Positions 7,558 through 16,452 of a stretch of 64,000 nt of DNA are shown one piece after another; position 1 is the first letter of the stretch, and each line of letters begins with the position of its first letter. The DNA lies in assembly GCA_947626415.1 (NCBI GenBank), contig CANQSA010000007.1, positions 40,206 to 104,205 on the forward strand, given 5' to 3'. A program made the translations under genes and the position numbers. This stretch comes from an uncultured Lachnospiraceae bacterium. Its GTDB lineage: Bacteria; Bacillota; Clostridia; Lachnospirales; Lachnospiraceae. The notes below the pieces were generated by a model. That model ran no database searches. It was given only the letters and a program-made list of their open reading frames with translations, and was not told where the DNA came from.

Positions 7558-8799
7558 ATGAATAAAAAGATTGCGGTTGCGGGGACCGGATATGTAGGAC
7601 TTTCTCTGGCGATTCTGCTGGCGCAGCACAATCAGGTAACGGCAGTGGATATTGTTCCTGAAAAAGTGGAACTGATCAATCAGAGAAGATCTCCGATCCA
7701 GGATGCCTATATCGAACAATATCTTGCAGAAAAAAAACTGAATCTGACGGCAACTACGGATGGAAAACAGGCATATCGGGATGCGGAGTATGTAGTGATT
7801 GCGGCTCCTACGAATTATGACAGTCAAAAAGATTTCTTTGATACTTCCGCGGTAGAAGCCGTCATTTCGCTGGTATTGTCTGTAAATCCGGATGCGTTCA
7901 TAGTGATCAAATCGACGATCCCGGTCGGCTATACCGTTTCTGTAAGAGAGAAGTTTCATACGGAAAATATTATTTTCAGCCCCGAGTTTCTAAGGGAATC
8001 GAAGGCTTTGTATGACAATTTATATCCGTCCCGGATCATTGTTTCCACAGACGGAAGTGAAAAATTAAATCAGGCAGCGGAAACCTTTGCGGAGCTTTTA
8101 AAAGAAGGCGCGCTGAAAGAAAACATCGATACGCTTTTTATGGGATTTACGGAAGCAGAGGCAGTCAAGCTGTTTGCCAATACCTATCTGGCGCTGCGGG
8201 TGGCGTATTTTAATGAACTGGATACTTATGCGGAAATGAAGGGACTGGATACGCAGGCGATCATAAACGGCGTTTGCCTGGATCCGCGGATCGGGTCTCA
8301 TTATAATAATCCGTCCTTTGGTTACGGCGGGTACTGTCTGCCGAAGGATACAAAACAGCTGCTGGCGAATTACCGGGATGTTCCGGAGAACCTGATCGGG
8401 GCCATTGTGGAGAGCAACCGGACGCGAAAGGATTTTATTGCGGACCGGGTGCTGGCAAAAGCCGGATATTATGATTACGGAAATCACGGCGATTACGCGG
8501 CGGCAAATGAAAAAGAATGTGTGGTTGGCGTATACCGTCTGACGATGAAAAGCAATTCAGATAATTTCCGGCAAAGTTCGATTCAGGGCGTGATGAAGCG
8601 GATCAAGGCCAAAGGCGCGGCCGTTGTTATCTATGAACCCACATTGAAAGACGGAGGTACGTTTTTCGGAAGTAAGATCATAAATGATCTGGAGCAGTTT
8701 AAAACTCTGAGCCAGGTGATCATCGCGAATCGCTATGACAACTGTCTGGATGATGTGAAAGAAAAGGTTTATACAAGAGATCTGTTTAAAAGAGATTAG
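7558..8799 (+). CDS. ugd: UDP-glucose/GDP-mannose dehydrogenase family enzyme
   Basis: 413 residues from ATG 7558, with GGAG 9 bases upstream; ATG 7543 is in frame but overlaps that site. The NAD-binding Rossmann motif GTGYVGLS is at the N-terminus. [15 protein letters not shown] and [14 protein letters not shown] follow, the last containing the catalytic cysteine (about Cys260). The C-terminal domain has [18 protein letters not shown]. The family oxidises the C6 hydroxyl of a UDP-sugar to a uronic acid in two NAD-dependent steps; UDP-glucose to UDP-glucuronate is most likely, because a UDP-glucuronate-epimerase-like gene lies at the far end of the same operon. Cytosolic precursor supply for the polysaccharide. 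Confidence 0.9.
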   Translation: MNKKIAVAGTGYVGLSLAILLAQHNQVTAVDIVPEKVELINQRRSPIQDAYIEQYLAEKKLNLTATTDGKQAYRDAEYVVIAAPTNYDSQKDFFDTSAVEAVISLVLSVNPDAFIVIKSTIPVGYTVSVREKFHTENIIFSPEFLRESKALYDNLYPSRIIVSTDGSEKLNQAAETFAELLKEGALKENIDTLFMGFTEAEAVKLFANTYLALRVAYFNELDTYAEMKGLDTQAIINGVCLDPRIGSHYNNPSFGYGGYCLPKDTKQLLANYRDVPENLIGAIVESNRTRKDFIADRVLAKAGYYDYGNHGDYAAANEKECVVGVYRLTMKSNSDNFRQSSIQGVMKRIKAKGAAVVIYEPTLKDGGTFFGSKIINDLEQFKTLSQVIIANRYDNCLDDVKEKVYTRDLFKRD

Positions 8800-8834
8800 A
8801 AGGAACTACATTTCATATAGAAGGCAATCAGATT

Positions 8835-10043
8835 ATGGAAAAAAGAGCAGTAAGTTTCAGCCCGCCTGATATCGGGGAGTTGGAAATCGAAGAAGTTTCA
8901 GAAGCTCTGCGTTCCGGCTGGATTACGACCGGAGCGAGAACAAAGCAATTTGAAAAAAGAATTGCAGAGTGGATCGGCACGGAAAAGTGTGTCTGCCTGA
9001 ATTCCCAGACTGCCTGTGCGGAAATGGCACTTCGTATTTTGGGAGTCGGCCCGGGCGATGAGGTTATAACATCCGCGTACACCTATACGGCGACAGCCTC
9101 GGTTGTTTGCCATGTGGGAGCAAAACTTGTTTTGATCGATACGCAGCCTGATCGTCTGGAAATGGATTATGATGCCGTTGAAAGGGCGGTCAATGAAAAG
9201 ACAAAAGCGATCATTCCTGTCGATCTGGCGGGAGTCCCCTGTGACTATGATCGGATCTTTGAGATTGCAGAACGAAAAAAGTCCGTGTTCAAACCAAACG
9301 GTAAGATTCAGACAGCTTTAGGAAGAATCGCCGTCATGGCGGATACGGCGCATGCATTTGGGGCAAAACGGGATGGCAGAATGGTCGGTAATATTGCCGA
9401 CTTTTCAAGTTTCAGTTTTCATGCCGTTAAAAATCTTACGACCGGGGAAGGCGGAGCTTTAACGTGGAGAACGATACCCGGCGTAAGCAATGAGGCAATT
9501 TACCGAAAACTCCAGCTGCTCAGTCTGCACGGACAGTCGAAAGACGCTTTGGCAAAAACGCAGCTTGGCGCATGGGAGTATGACATTGTCGGTACCTATT
9601 ATAAATGCAATATGACAGATATCATGGCTGCAATCGGGCTGAAGCAGTTTGAACGCTATCCCGGAATGTTAAAACGCAGAAAAGAGATAATCCGGCGTTA
9701 TGACGAAGCATTTCGTCCGCTTGGCATTCAGACGCTTGACCATTATACGAATGGATACGAATCCTCCGGTCATCTATATATAACGAGAATACCGGGAATC
9801 ACGCCCGAGCAGAGAAATGAAATCATTGTCAGGATGGCAGAGCGCGGCGTTGCCTGCAACGTCCACTATAAGCCGCTGCCGCTGCATACGGCATATAAAA
9901 ATCTGGGATTTGATATCAAGGATTATCCGAATGCCTATGAGTATTATGCAAATGAAATCACGCTGCCGCTGCATACCTGCTTAAGCGATGCGGATGTGGA
10001 GTATGTGTGTAAAGAGTTTACAGATGTCATATCTAATGTGTAA
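8835..10043 (+). CDS. DegT/DnrJ/EryC1 family sugar aminotransferase
   Basis: 402 residues. The N-terminus with SGWITTGARTKQFE and the segment with SYTYTATASV-like substrate loop are family-typical. ADTAHAFGAKRDGRMVG precedes SSFSFHAVKNLTTGEGG, where Lys199 should hold pyridoxal phosphate. The enzyme transfers an amino group, usually from glutamate, to a keto sugar nucleotide. The 4,6-dehydratase that normally makes the keto substrate is not in the window. It stands directly before the sugar-phosphate transferase, so the first sugar of the repeat unit may be an amino or diamino-sugar. Start ATG 8835 has AGAAGG about 10 bases upstream. Confidence 0.9.
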   Translation: MEKRAVSFSPPDIGELEIEEVSEALRSGWITTGARTKQFEKRIAEWIGTEKCVCLNSQTACAEMALRILGVGPGDEVITSAYTYTATASVVCHVGAKLVLIDTQPDRLEMDYDAVERAVNEKTKAIIPVDLAGVPCDYDRIFEIAERKKSVFKPNGKIQTALGRIAVMADTAHAFGAKRDGRMVGNIADFSSFSFHAVKNLTTGEGGALTWRTIPGVSNEAIYRKLQLLSLHGQSKDALAKTQLGAWEYDIVGTYYKCNMTDIMAAIGLKQFERYPGMLKRRKEIIRRYDEAFRPLGIQTLDHYTNGYESSGHLYITRIPGITPEQRNEIIVRMAERGVACNVHYKPLPLHTAYKNLGFDIKDYPNAYEYYANEITLPLHTCLSDADVEYVCKEFTDVISNV

Positions 10044-10056
10044 GGGGTAAAACGGT

Positions 10057-10689
10057 TTGTATAAATATTTTTGGAAACGCCTGCTTGATATAGTATTCTG
10101 TTTAATTGGATTACCGTTTTTTTGCGCAGTATTTATTGTGCTGGCGCCTATTATTTATTTAACGGATAAAGGCTCTGTTTTTTATATCGCGCCTCGCCTC
10201 GGGAAAAAAGGAAAAATATTTAATATGTATAAATTCCGCTCGATGAAGGTAAATGCTCCTGATATTCGTAATAAAGATGGAAGTACATATAACGGAGACA
10301 ATGATCCCCGCGTAACGCAAATAGGTCGTATTATGCGCAAAACCAGTCTTGATGAGATACCGCAATTCCTTAATGTGCTGCGGGGTGATATGAGTCTTAT
10401 CGGACCGAGGCCAACATTGCCTTCGGAAGAGTTTGATTACCATAAACTTAACCGGACTCAGAAAAAACATTATCAATTAAGACCGGGAATTACGGGATAC
10501 AGTCAGGCTTACTATCGGAATTCTATAACGCAAAACGAGAAATATGAATTAGATGCTTATTACGCAGACAATATTTCTTTGAAATTAGATACTAAGATAT
10601 TATTGAAAACAGTAGCTTCCGTCATTAAGAGAGATAACATTTACAATAATGAAAAAGAGCAAAGGACAGTGAAAGAAGTATGGAAGTAA
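10057..10689 (+). CDS. Undecaprenyl-phosphate sugar-1-phosphate transferase (PglC-like)
   Basis: 210 residues beginning at a TTG codon with AGGGG about 8 bases upstream; no ATG fits. One N-terminal hydrophobic segment (about residues 10-35) is followed by the bacterial sugar transferase domain. That domain includes FRSMKVNA, DPRVTQIGRIMRKTSLDEIPQ, GDMSLIGPRP and RPGITGYSQ, the hallmarks of the small monotopic phosphoglycosyl transferases. It starts repeat-unit synthesis on the inner membrane leaflet by moving a sugar phosphate from a UDP-sugar to undecaprenyl phosphate. Base composition drops visibly to AT-rich here and in the next gene, suggesting separate acquisition. The stop overlaps the next start by 10 bases. 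Confidence 0.9.
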   Translation: MYKYFWKRLLDIVFCLIGLPFFCAVFIVLAPIIYLTDKGSVFYIAPRLGKKGKIFNMYKFRSMKVNAPDIRNKDGSTYNGDNDPRVTQIGRIMRKTSLDEIPQFLNVLRGDMSLIGPRPTLPSEEFDYHKLNRTQKKHYQLRPGITGYSQAYYRNSITQNEKYELDAYYADNISLKLDTKILLKTVASVIKRDNIYNNEKEQRTVKEVWK

Positions 10690-12335
10690 TCAGAATTAAC
10701 AATCTTAATAACGCTGAAGAACTCCTATATGATCATAATCGGGAAATAGGCAGAACAATGCCCGAAAATGAGCTGAGAGCCGGAATTCAAAAGTTTATAA
10801 AAAACGGTGAGATTCTGGGATATATCGTTGCTGATCGAATTATAGCTATGCTTAATTTATATTGTAATAACTATGATACTCTTTCTGCTTATATCTGTAA
10901 TGTTTACGTATTAGAGGAGTATAGGGGAAAGCATTATTCCGAGAATTTACTGAATAAGGCGGTACAGATTTGCAGAGAAAGAAATTTTAAAAATGTATGT
11001 TTACATGTGTCTGTCGAAAATACGCCTGCTGTTCATATCTATAAAAAAATGGGATTTCGTTTCACCGGGGAAAAAAACTCAGCGAACGATTATGAAATGA
11101 AGTTGGATCTGAACAATGAAACAGTTTACAAAAAACGGCTCATGATCCTCGGAGCCGGTAATGCTCAGCTTAATTTGATTCTTGAGGCAAAAAAGTTGGG
11201 ATATTTTGTAATCGTTTGCGATAATCGTCCGACTATGGCGGGAAGTATCATCGCTGATAAATATTATCAAATTGATTATATGCAAAAAGAAAAAGTTATA
11301 GCAATAGCAAGTAATGAACAATTGGATGGAATTACTTCAAGTTCGGAACCGGTTATGCCTATTGTTGCTGAAGTTTCCCAATTGCTTCATTTACCAGGCA
11401 ATACGGTAGAGAGTATTGAAACTTTGATTTCCAAATCGAAATTCAGAGATTTGCAAAACAAAGTCGGGGTTTTTGCACCGGAGCACTATGAGGTGGAGAC
11501 TGTTGAAGAATTATTAGACAAAGCACAGCACATTCATTATCCGGTAATCGTTAAGCCGGCCGAAAGCTGTGGGACGCAGGGAACAACCCGATTGGATACT
11601 TATGATGAAACGTTGTTAAGGAACGCATATGAAATTTGTCGTGAGTTTTCTCGAAATAATTTGGTTACGCTGGAACAATATGTACCAATGAACGTATTAC
11701 GGGTAAATGATATTGATGTATTCATTGTAGGTGATGAAATTATATGGGATGGCTGGTTGTGGGAAGATCGGGCGGCCAGAGAACCCATGCTGCCTATGAC
11801 CGAAATTTTTCCTATGAATCTTCCGAAGGATCAGATCCGGAAAATTAAGGAAACCCTGGAAAAACTGATACGAGGTGCCGGAATTACACTTGGTGAGTAT
11901 AATGTAGAAACTTATTTTACAGAATCCGGAGATGTGTTTGTTATTGAAATGAATCCGCGGCAGGCGGGGAATTATATTCCCCAGCTCATTGAACAGCATA
12001 CAGGCGTGAATTTGTCAAAGCTGTTGGTGTCTACTGCTGTAAATGATATGGAATATTTTGAATTCCTGAAAACGTATGAGCGCACGAATCATTATGTAAC
12101 CTTGCAAGTGGTATTCAGCGAAAAACCCGGGATATTAAGATCATTGTATATTGATCCGGAAATCGCAAAATATGTTTTATGGGTTGATCAGGTGATAGAA
12201 TGTGGCTCTGTTGTACGGAGAGGAATCAACGGATTCGATGCCATCGCGTTTGTCAATATGCAGTTCGAGGATTATGAGACACAGCACAAATTCACGGATC
12301 AGATTGAAACATATATATATCCTGTTGTTGAATAA
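10680..12335 (+). CDS. GNAT acetyltransferase fused to an ATP-grasp ligase
   Basis: 551 residues. About 1-150 is a GNAT acyltransferase with VYVLEEYRGKHYSENLL (acetyl-CoA pyrophosphate loop) and NTPAVHIYKKMGF. About 152-551 is an ATP-grasp protein with a pre-ATP-grasp Rossmann domain (LMILGAGNAQLNLI), VIVKPAESCGTQGTT and the metal-binding FVIEMNPRQAGNY. The first half would acylate an amine, perhaps the amine made by the DegT enzyme; the second would join a carboxylate to an amine with ATP. Together with the next gene it suggests amino-acid decoration of the sugar, which is inference. AT-rich relative to its neighbours. Confidence 0.85.
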   Translation: MEVIRINNLNNAEELLYDHNREIGRTMPENELRAGIQKFIKNGEILGYIVADRIIAMLNLYCNNYDTLSAYICNVYVLEEYRGKHYSENLLNKAVQICRERNFKNVCLHVSVENTPAVHIYKKMGFRFTGEKNSANDYEMKLDLNNETVYKKRLMILGAGNAQLNLILEAKKLGYFVIVCDNRPTMAGSIIADKYYQIDYMQKEKVIAIASNEQLDGITSSSEPVMPIVAEVSQLLHLPGNTVESIETLISKSKFRDLQNKVGVFAPEHYEVETVEELLDKAQHIHYPVIVKPAESCGTQGTTRLDTYDETLLRNAYEICREFSRNNLVTLEQYVPMNVLRVNDIDVFIVGDEIIWDGWLWEDRAAREPMLPMTEIFPMNLPKDQIRKIKETLEKLIRGAGITLGEYNVETYFTESGDVFVIEMNPRQAGNYIPQLIEQHTGVNLSKLLVSTAVNDMEYFEFLKTYERTNHYVTLQVVFSEKPGILRSLYIDPEIAKYVLWVDQVIECGSVVRRGINGFDAIAFVNMQFEDYETQHKFTDQIETYIYPVVE

Positions 12336-12393
12336 AAACTATACTTAGGTTTCTTTGATAATGAAAGAAAGATGGCATGGAGGTGCATACTGG

Positions 12394-13590
12394 ATGAAAA
12401 AGATATTGATACTCGGAGACGGATACTTACAGATTACTGTAATAAAAGCAGCCAAAAGATTGGGGTGTTATGTGATCGGCTGTGATATGAAAACCGGAAA
12501 TCCGGGAGAACAATACCTGGATGAGTTTTATAACATCAGTACAACCGATACAGATCAGGTACTTGCTCTGGCAAAACGACTGAACATTGACGGTATTCTG
12601 ACCTATGCCTCAGACGTGTCTGCTTTGACGGTAGCTTATGTTGCAGAGAAACTGGGACTGCCGGGGAATCCGCCGGCTACAGTAAATACCATGTCACATA
12701 AGGAATTATTTCATCCGTTCCTGAAAGAACACGGGTTTAAAGTTCCAACAGCGGCAGGCGTTCACAGTGTAGAAGAAGTATATTCGTTTTTTGACCGTGC
12801 CGGCGGAAATATCATGGTAAAACCGAACGCCGCTTCCGGAAGCAAAGGCGTAACCCATGTAACGGAGCGGGAGAAGCTGGAGGAAGCGTATCATGAGGCA
12901 AGAAAGTATTCCAAAGATAATGATGTGATCATTGTTGAGGAATTTATTCAGAGAACCGGTTATCAGATTGCCGGAGACGCATTTGTAGCCGATGGCAGGA
13001 TTGCGTTTTTTGGGCTTGCGGATGAACATTTTGACAGATTGAGTAATCCGCTGGTACCGATCGGAGAAAGTTTTCCGTCCACAATCTCAGACAGCCGAAG
13101 AGAAAAAGCCCGTGCGGAGATCCAGCGGGCATTGTCGGTGTTGGGATATCAGAATGGAGCGGTTAATCTCGATTTTATGTTTGATGAAAACGGAGACGTG
13201 ATTATTCTGGAACTCGGACCGAGGAATGGCGGAAACCTGATTACAGATGCAATTTGTCTCAGCTGCGGCGTAGATCTGGGAGAATATACAGTAAAAGCGG
13301 CTCTGGGAGAAGATATCAGTGATCTGCGGGATCAGGAGATGAAAAGAAATATTTCCTCGTATGTCTGGCACTCTTTCCGGGACGGTATATTCAAGGAACT
13401 CTCCATTTCGCCGGAACTTCAAAAGAGGATATTATTATCTGAGCTGTTTACAAAGCCGGGTGAAGAAGTCAAACGATATAATAACGGATCTTTTGCTATG
13501 GGCGTTGCGCTGTTTGAATTTGACGATGTGCAGCAAATGAACGATATGATAGAGCATATGGAAGCCTATTGTTCCGTTGAAATGCAGTAA
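12394..13590 (+). CDS. ATP-grasp domain carboxylate-amine ligase
   Basis: 398 residues from ATG 12394, with GGAGG 10 bases upstream; the longer frame from a TTG at 12355 lacks a ribosome site. It starts MKKILILGDGYLQI (pre-ATP-grasp domain). GNIMVKPNAASGSKGVT (ATP-binding Lys and Gly-rich loop) and VIILELGPRNGGNLITD (Mg-binding Glu/Asn) follow. It is homologous in layout to the ligase half of the preceding fusion protein. Such enzymes make amide or peptide bonds via an acyl phosphate. Two ligases in series could attach two residues, or one dipeptide, to a sugar or to a sugar amine. Substrate unknown. Confidence 0.87.
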   Translation: MKKILILGDGYLQITVIKAAKRLGCYVIGCDMKTGNPGEQYLDEFYNISTTDTDQVLALAKRLNIDGILTYASDVSALTVAYVAEKLGLPGNPPATVNTMSHKELFHPFLKEHGFKVPTAAGVHSVEEVYSFFDRAGGNIMVKPNAASGSKGVTHVTEREKLEEAYHEARKYSKDNDVIIVEEFIQRTGYQIAGDAFVADGRIAFFGLADEHFDRLSNPLVPIGESFPSTISDSRREKARAEIQRALSVLGYQNGAVNLDFMFDENGDVIILELGPRNGGNLITDAICLSCGVDLGEYTVKAALGEDISDLRDQEMKRNISSYVWHSFRDGIFKELSISPELQKRILLSELFTKPGEEVKRYNNGSFAMGVALFEFDDVQQMNDMIEHMEAYCSVEMQ

Positions 13591-13615
13591 TTTTTGAAAA
13601 GAAGGTAACAGGCAT

Positions 13616-15391
13616 ATGGCAGGTTATGTGTTTTTGGGAAACAGTACAAAACCGACAGAAAAAGAGGCCAAAAGTCGGGATGTTATAAAGTTGGATAACG
13701 TATCAAGACCATGCCTGCAAGCCGCGATCAATCTGGGTTATGAGGTTTATCTGGGCGTAAACCGGGAGAAGGCTTTTGAACTAAGATGCGATGAGCTGCC
13801 TGTGAAACTGTATGATTCGCATACGTATCGGAGTATAACCGCCTTTCAGGATAATTGGATCGCGTACCGCAATTTGTGCGAAATCATAAAAAAGCATGAT
13901 GTGAAAGTAATCCACTGCAATTCGCCGGTCGGCGGTATGATAGGGCGTCTTGCCGGCAGAAAGTGTCGTGTAAAGAAAGTGATCTATACCGCGCACGGAT
14001 TTCATTTTTATAAAGGGGCGCCGTTTATCAATCGCACCCTGTATAAGTGGGCTGAGCAGTTAATGGCACACTGGACGGATGTTATTATCACGATAAATAA
14101 AGAAGATTATGAGGCGGCGAAAAAATTCCGGATGAAAAAAGGCGGAAAGGTATATCTTGTTCACGGTGTAGGAATTGACACATCGCAGTATAGCAGTATC
14201 GGGGATCAGCGGGCGAAAAAACGCGGCGAACTGCAATTGAGGAATGATGACGTCGCAGTGATATCAATGGGAGATCTCATTGAAAGAAAAAATTACAGTA
14301 TGGCGATACAGGCGATTGCCAAGGCAAGGAATAAAAATCTGCAATATTTTATTTGCGGTGACGGCCCCGAAAAGAATTCATTACAAGCACTTGCGGAATC
14401 GTTTAATATTTCCGATCAAATCCATTTCCTCGGTTATCGTCCGGATATAAAAGAATTGCTGGCTGCTTCGGATATTTTCCTTTTTACCACAAAGCAGGAG
14501 GGCCTTGCCCGCTCTATGATGGAAGCAATGGCAAGCGGACTGCCCTGCGTTGTAAGCCGGATCAGAGGAAATACAGATTTAATTGAAAACACAAATGGCG
14601 GTTTTCTCTGCGATGCAGCCGATGTTTCCGATTATGCGGAAAAATTGAATATGCTCGCGGCTGATCCGGGGCTGCGTAAAGAAATGGGAGAAAGTAATCT
14701 GCTTACCATTCTGAAGTTTAGTACGGGAGCCGTAACGGACGAGATCTACCGCCTATATAACGCTGAATTGGCAAGGGGGGGGGTAATTTTCAATGCGTAC
14801 ATTAAGACGCTCACAGAGAATATCCCTTTGCGGGCAAAAAAGCGGATGGAATCAGGAATTCCGCTGAATGCATTTGTGCTTGTCTCCGCAGGTGATCTGA
14901 ATAAGAACAAAAATAATCAGATCGTGATCTCAGCAATAGAAAGGCTGAATAAAGAAAATGTTTATTATGTATTATGCGGTACCGGAGAGAAAGAAAAAGA
15001 GTTAAAAAAACAGGTACAAAATGCCGGACTGCAGGAACAGGTCCGTTTTCTCGGATATCAAAACGATATCAAAGAAATATATGAAACAGCGGATTGTTTT
15101 ATCATGACATCGTTCCGGGAAGGACTGCCGCGATCCACGATGGAAGCAATGGCAATGGGACTGCCCTGTATTGTTTCAAGAATTCGGGGAAATGCCGATC
15201 TGATCGATGACGGCAGAGGCGGATTCCTTTGCGGCAGCGATGCAGTGGAGGAATATGTGAATGCAATCCGAAGATTATATTGTGATCGGGAGCTTTGCCG
15301 CAGAATGGGAGAATATAATCGCAGAAAGATAAAGAAATTTGATATAGAAAATGTAAAGAAGGAAATATCAGAAATTTACAGGACTGTTTAA
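13616..15391 (+). CDS. GT4 glycosyltransferase with a duplicated donor-binding domain
   Basis: 591 residues. About 1-389 is a complete GT-B fold GT4 enzyme with the acceptor domain (YTAHGFHFYKG) and the donor domain (GDLIERKNY, GYRPDIKELL, EGLARSMMEAMASGLPCVVS). About 390-591 repeats only the donor-binding half (GDLNKNKNNQ, GYQNDIKEIY, EGLPRSTMEAMAMGLPCIVS). A run of nine G at 14775-14783 lies exactly at the junction. With eight G the chain would stop after residue 389, with ten after about residue 396, both giving an ordinary-length GT4. The fusion thus depends on the tract being nine. A sequencing or assembly error in the homopolymer is the main alternative. It adds one sugar to the lipid-linked repeat unit. 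Confidence 0.87.
   Translation: MAGYVFLGNSTKPTEKEAKSRDVIKLDNVSRPCLQAAINLGYEVYLGVNREKAFELRCDELPVKLYDSHTYRSITAFQDNWIAYRNLCEIIKKHDVKVIHCNSPVGGMIGRLAGRKCRVKKVIYTAHGFHFYKGAPFINRTLYKWAEQLMAHWTDVIITINKEDYEAAKKFRMKKGGKVYLVHGVGIDTSQYSSIGDQRAKKRGELQLRNDDVAVISMGDLIERKNYSMAIQAIAKARNKNLQYFICGDGPEKNSLQALAESFNISDQIHFLGYRPDIKELLAASDIFLFTTKQEGLARSMMEAMASGLPCVVSRIRGNTDLIENTNGGFLCDAADVSDYAEKLNMLAADPGLRKEMGESNLLTILKFSTGAVTDEIYRLYNAELARGGVIFNAYIKTLTENIPLRAKKRMESGIPLNAFVLVSAGDLNKNKNNQIVISAIERLNKENVYYVLCGTGEKEKELKKQVQNAGLQEQVRFLGYQNDIKEIYETADCFIMTSFREGLPRSTMEAMAMGLPCIVSRIRGNADLIDDGRGGFLCGSDAVEEYVNAIRRLYCDRELCRRMGEYNRRKIKKFDIENVKKEISEIYRTV
14775..14783 (+). repeat. G9 tract at a glycosyltransferase domain junction
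   Basis: Nine consecutive G follow AA and precede TA. G8 gives an immediate TAA stop and G10 a stop eight codons further on. It is a candidate slipped-strand contingency tract. Confidence 0.85.
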
Positions 15392-15408
15392 AAAAGTGGA
15401 GAACGTAT

Positions 15409-16452
15409 ATGAAAGTGCTTCATGTATTGCAAAGCGATCGGTTTTCCGGCGCTGAAAATGTTGTTTGTCAAATGATAAAAATGTTTGATAGAGACAAAGA
15501 CATACAGATGGTATACTGCAGCCGTGACGGACAGATACGGGGAGAAGTTGAAAAGCAGGGAATTTGCTTTGTCCCGATAAAGGAATTATCCGTTTCGGAA
15601 TTGAAAAGGGTTATTCAGTCTGAAAAACCGGATCTGATCCATGCACACGATATGAGAGCCGGCTTTATTACAGCCTGTTCCTGCGGCAGCATACCGTTTG
15701 TTTCCCATATTCATGTCAATGCGCTTGATTCACAAGGACTATCCGCAAAAGCCATTGCGTATCGGTTTGCGGCCCGAAAAGCAAAACATATTTTCTGGGT
15801 ATCAGACAGCGCGTTTGAAAGCTACCGGTTTCATAACAGCCTGCGGGAAAAGAGTTCGGTTCTCTATAATGTCATTGATATAGAAGCGCTGTACAGGAAA
15901 ATGGATACAGATAGGCAGTCTTATGACTATGATATTGTATATTTAGGCAGACTGACCGCACAAAAGAATCCGCAAAGGCTGATCCGGGTTCTGAAACAGG
16001 CGCTGGAACTCAAGCCGGACCTTAAAATTGCCGTGATCGGAACCGGAGAGCTGGAAGCAGAGACAAAACAGCTGGCATCAGATCTGCGGATGAATGACAA
16101 GGTAACTTTTCTGGGCTTTCAGACTAACCCATTAAAGATACTCCATGACGCGAAGGTCATGATTATGACATCGCAGTGGGAGGGTACGCCGATGTGTTCC
16201 CTGGAGGCAATGGCATTAGGGGTTCCGATTGTGGCGACCCCGGTAGACGGACTAAAAAACGTAGTGATCAATGGAGAAACCGGTGTATTGAGTGATGACG
16301 ATTCAAAACTGGCGGCAGAGCTTGTCAGAATCGCATCAGACCCGCATATCCATGACAGCATGTCGGACAAAGCGAAAGCGCTGTCGAAGAAAATGAATGA
16401 TCTGGAAACTTACCGATCTGCCATTTTGAAAGGATACGGGATCGAAAAATGA
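15409..16452 (+). CDS. GT4 family glycosyltransferase
   Basis: 347 residues with the GT-B layout. The N-terminus MKVLHVLQSDRFSGAENVV carries the glycine-rich acceptor-domain loop and HAHDMRAGF follows. The donor domain has VYLGRLTAQKNPQRLI and EGTPMCSLEAMALGVPIVATPVDG, where the E-x7-E motif binds the nucleotide sugar. It retains the anomeric configuration, as known for the family. The donor and acceptor cannot be deduced. Its stop overlaps the next gene's ATG by four bases, so the two are translationally coupled. Cytosolic face of the membrane, extending the lipid-linked repeat unit. Confidence 0.9.
   Translation: MKVLHVLQSDRFSGAENVVCQMIKMFDRDKDIQMVYCSRDGQIRGEVEKQGICFVPIKELSVSELKRVIQSEKPDLIHAHDMRAGFITACSCGSIPFVSHIHVNALDSQGLSAKAIAYRFAARKAKHIFWVSDSAFESYRFHNSLREKSSVLYNVIDIEALYRKMDTDRQSYDYDIVYLGRLTAQKNPQRLIRVLKQALELKPDLKIAVIGTGELEAETKQLASDLRMNDKVTFLGFQTNPLKILHDAKVMIMTSQWEGTPMCSLEAMALGVPIVATPVDGLKNVVINGETGVLSDDDSKLAAELVRIASDPHIHDSMSDKAKALSKKMNDLETYRSAILKGYGIEK

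Noticed and set aside
15004..15010. A7 run in the glycosyltransferase as another contingency tract.
   Set aside because: A-runs of this length are frequent in the window and do not sit at a special position, unlike the G9 tracts.
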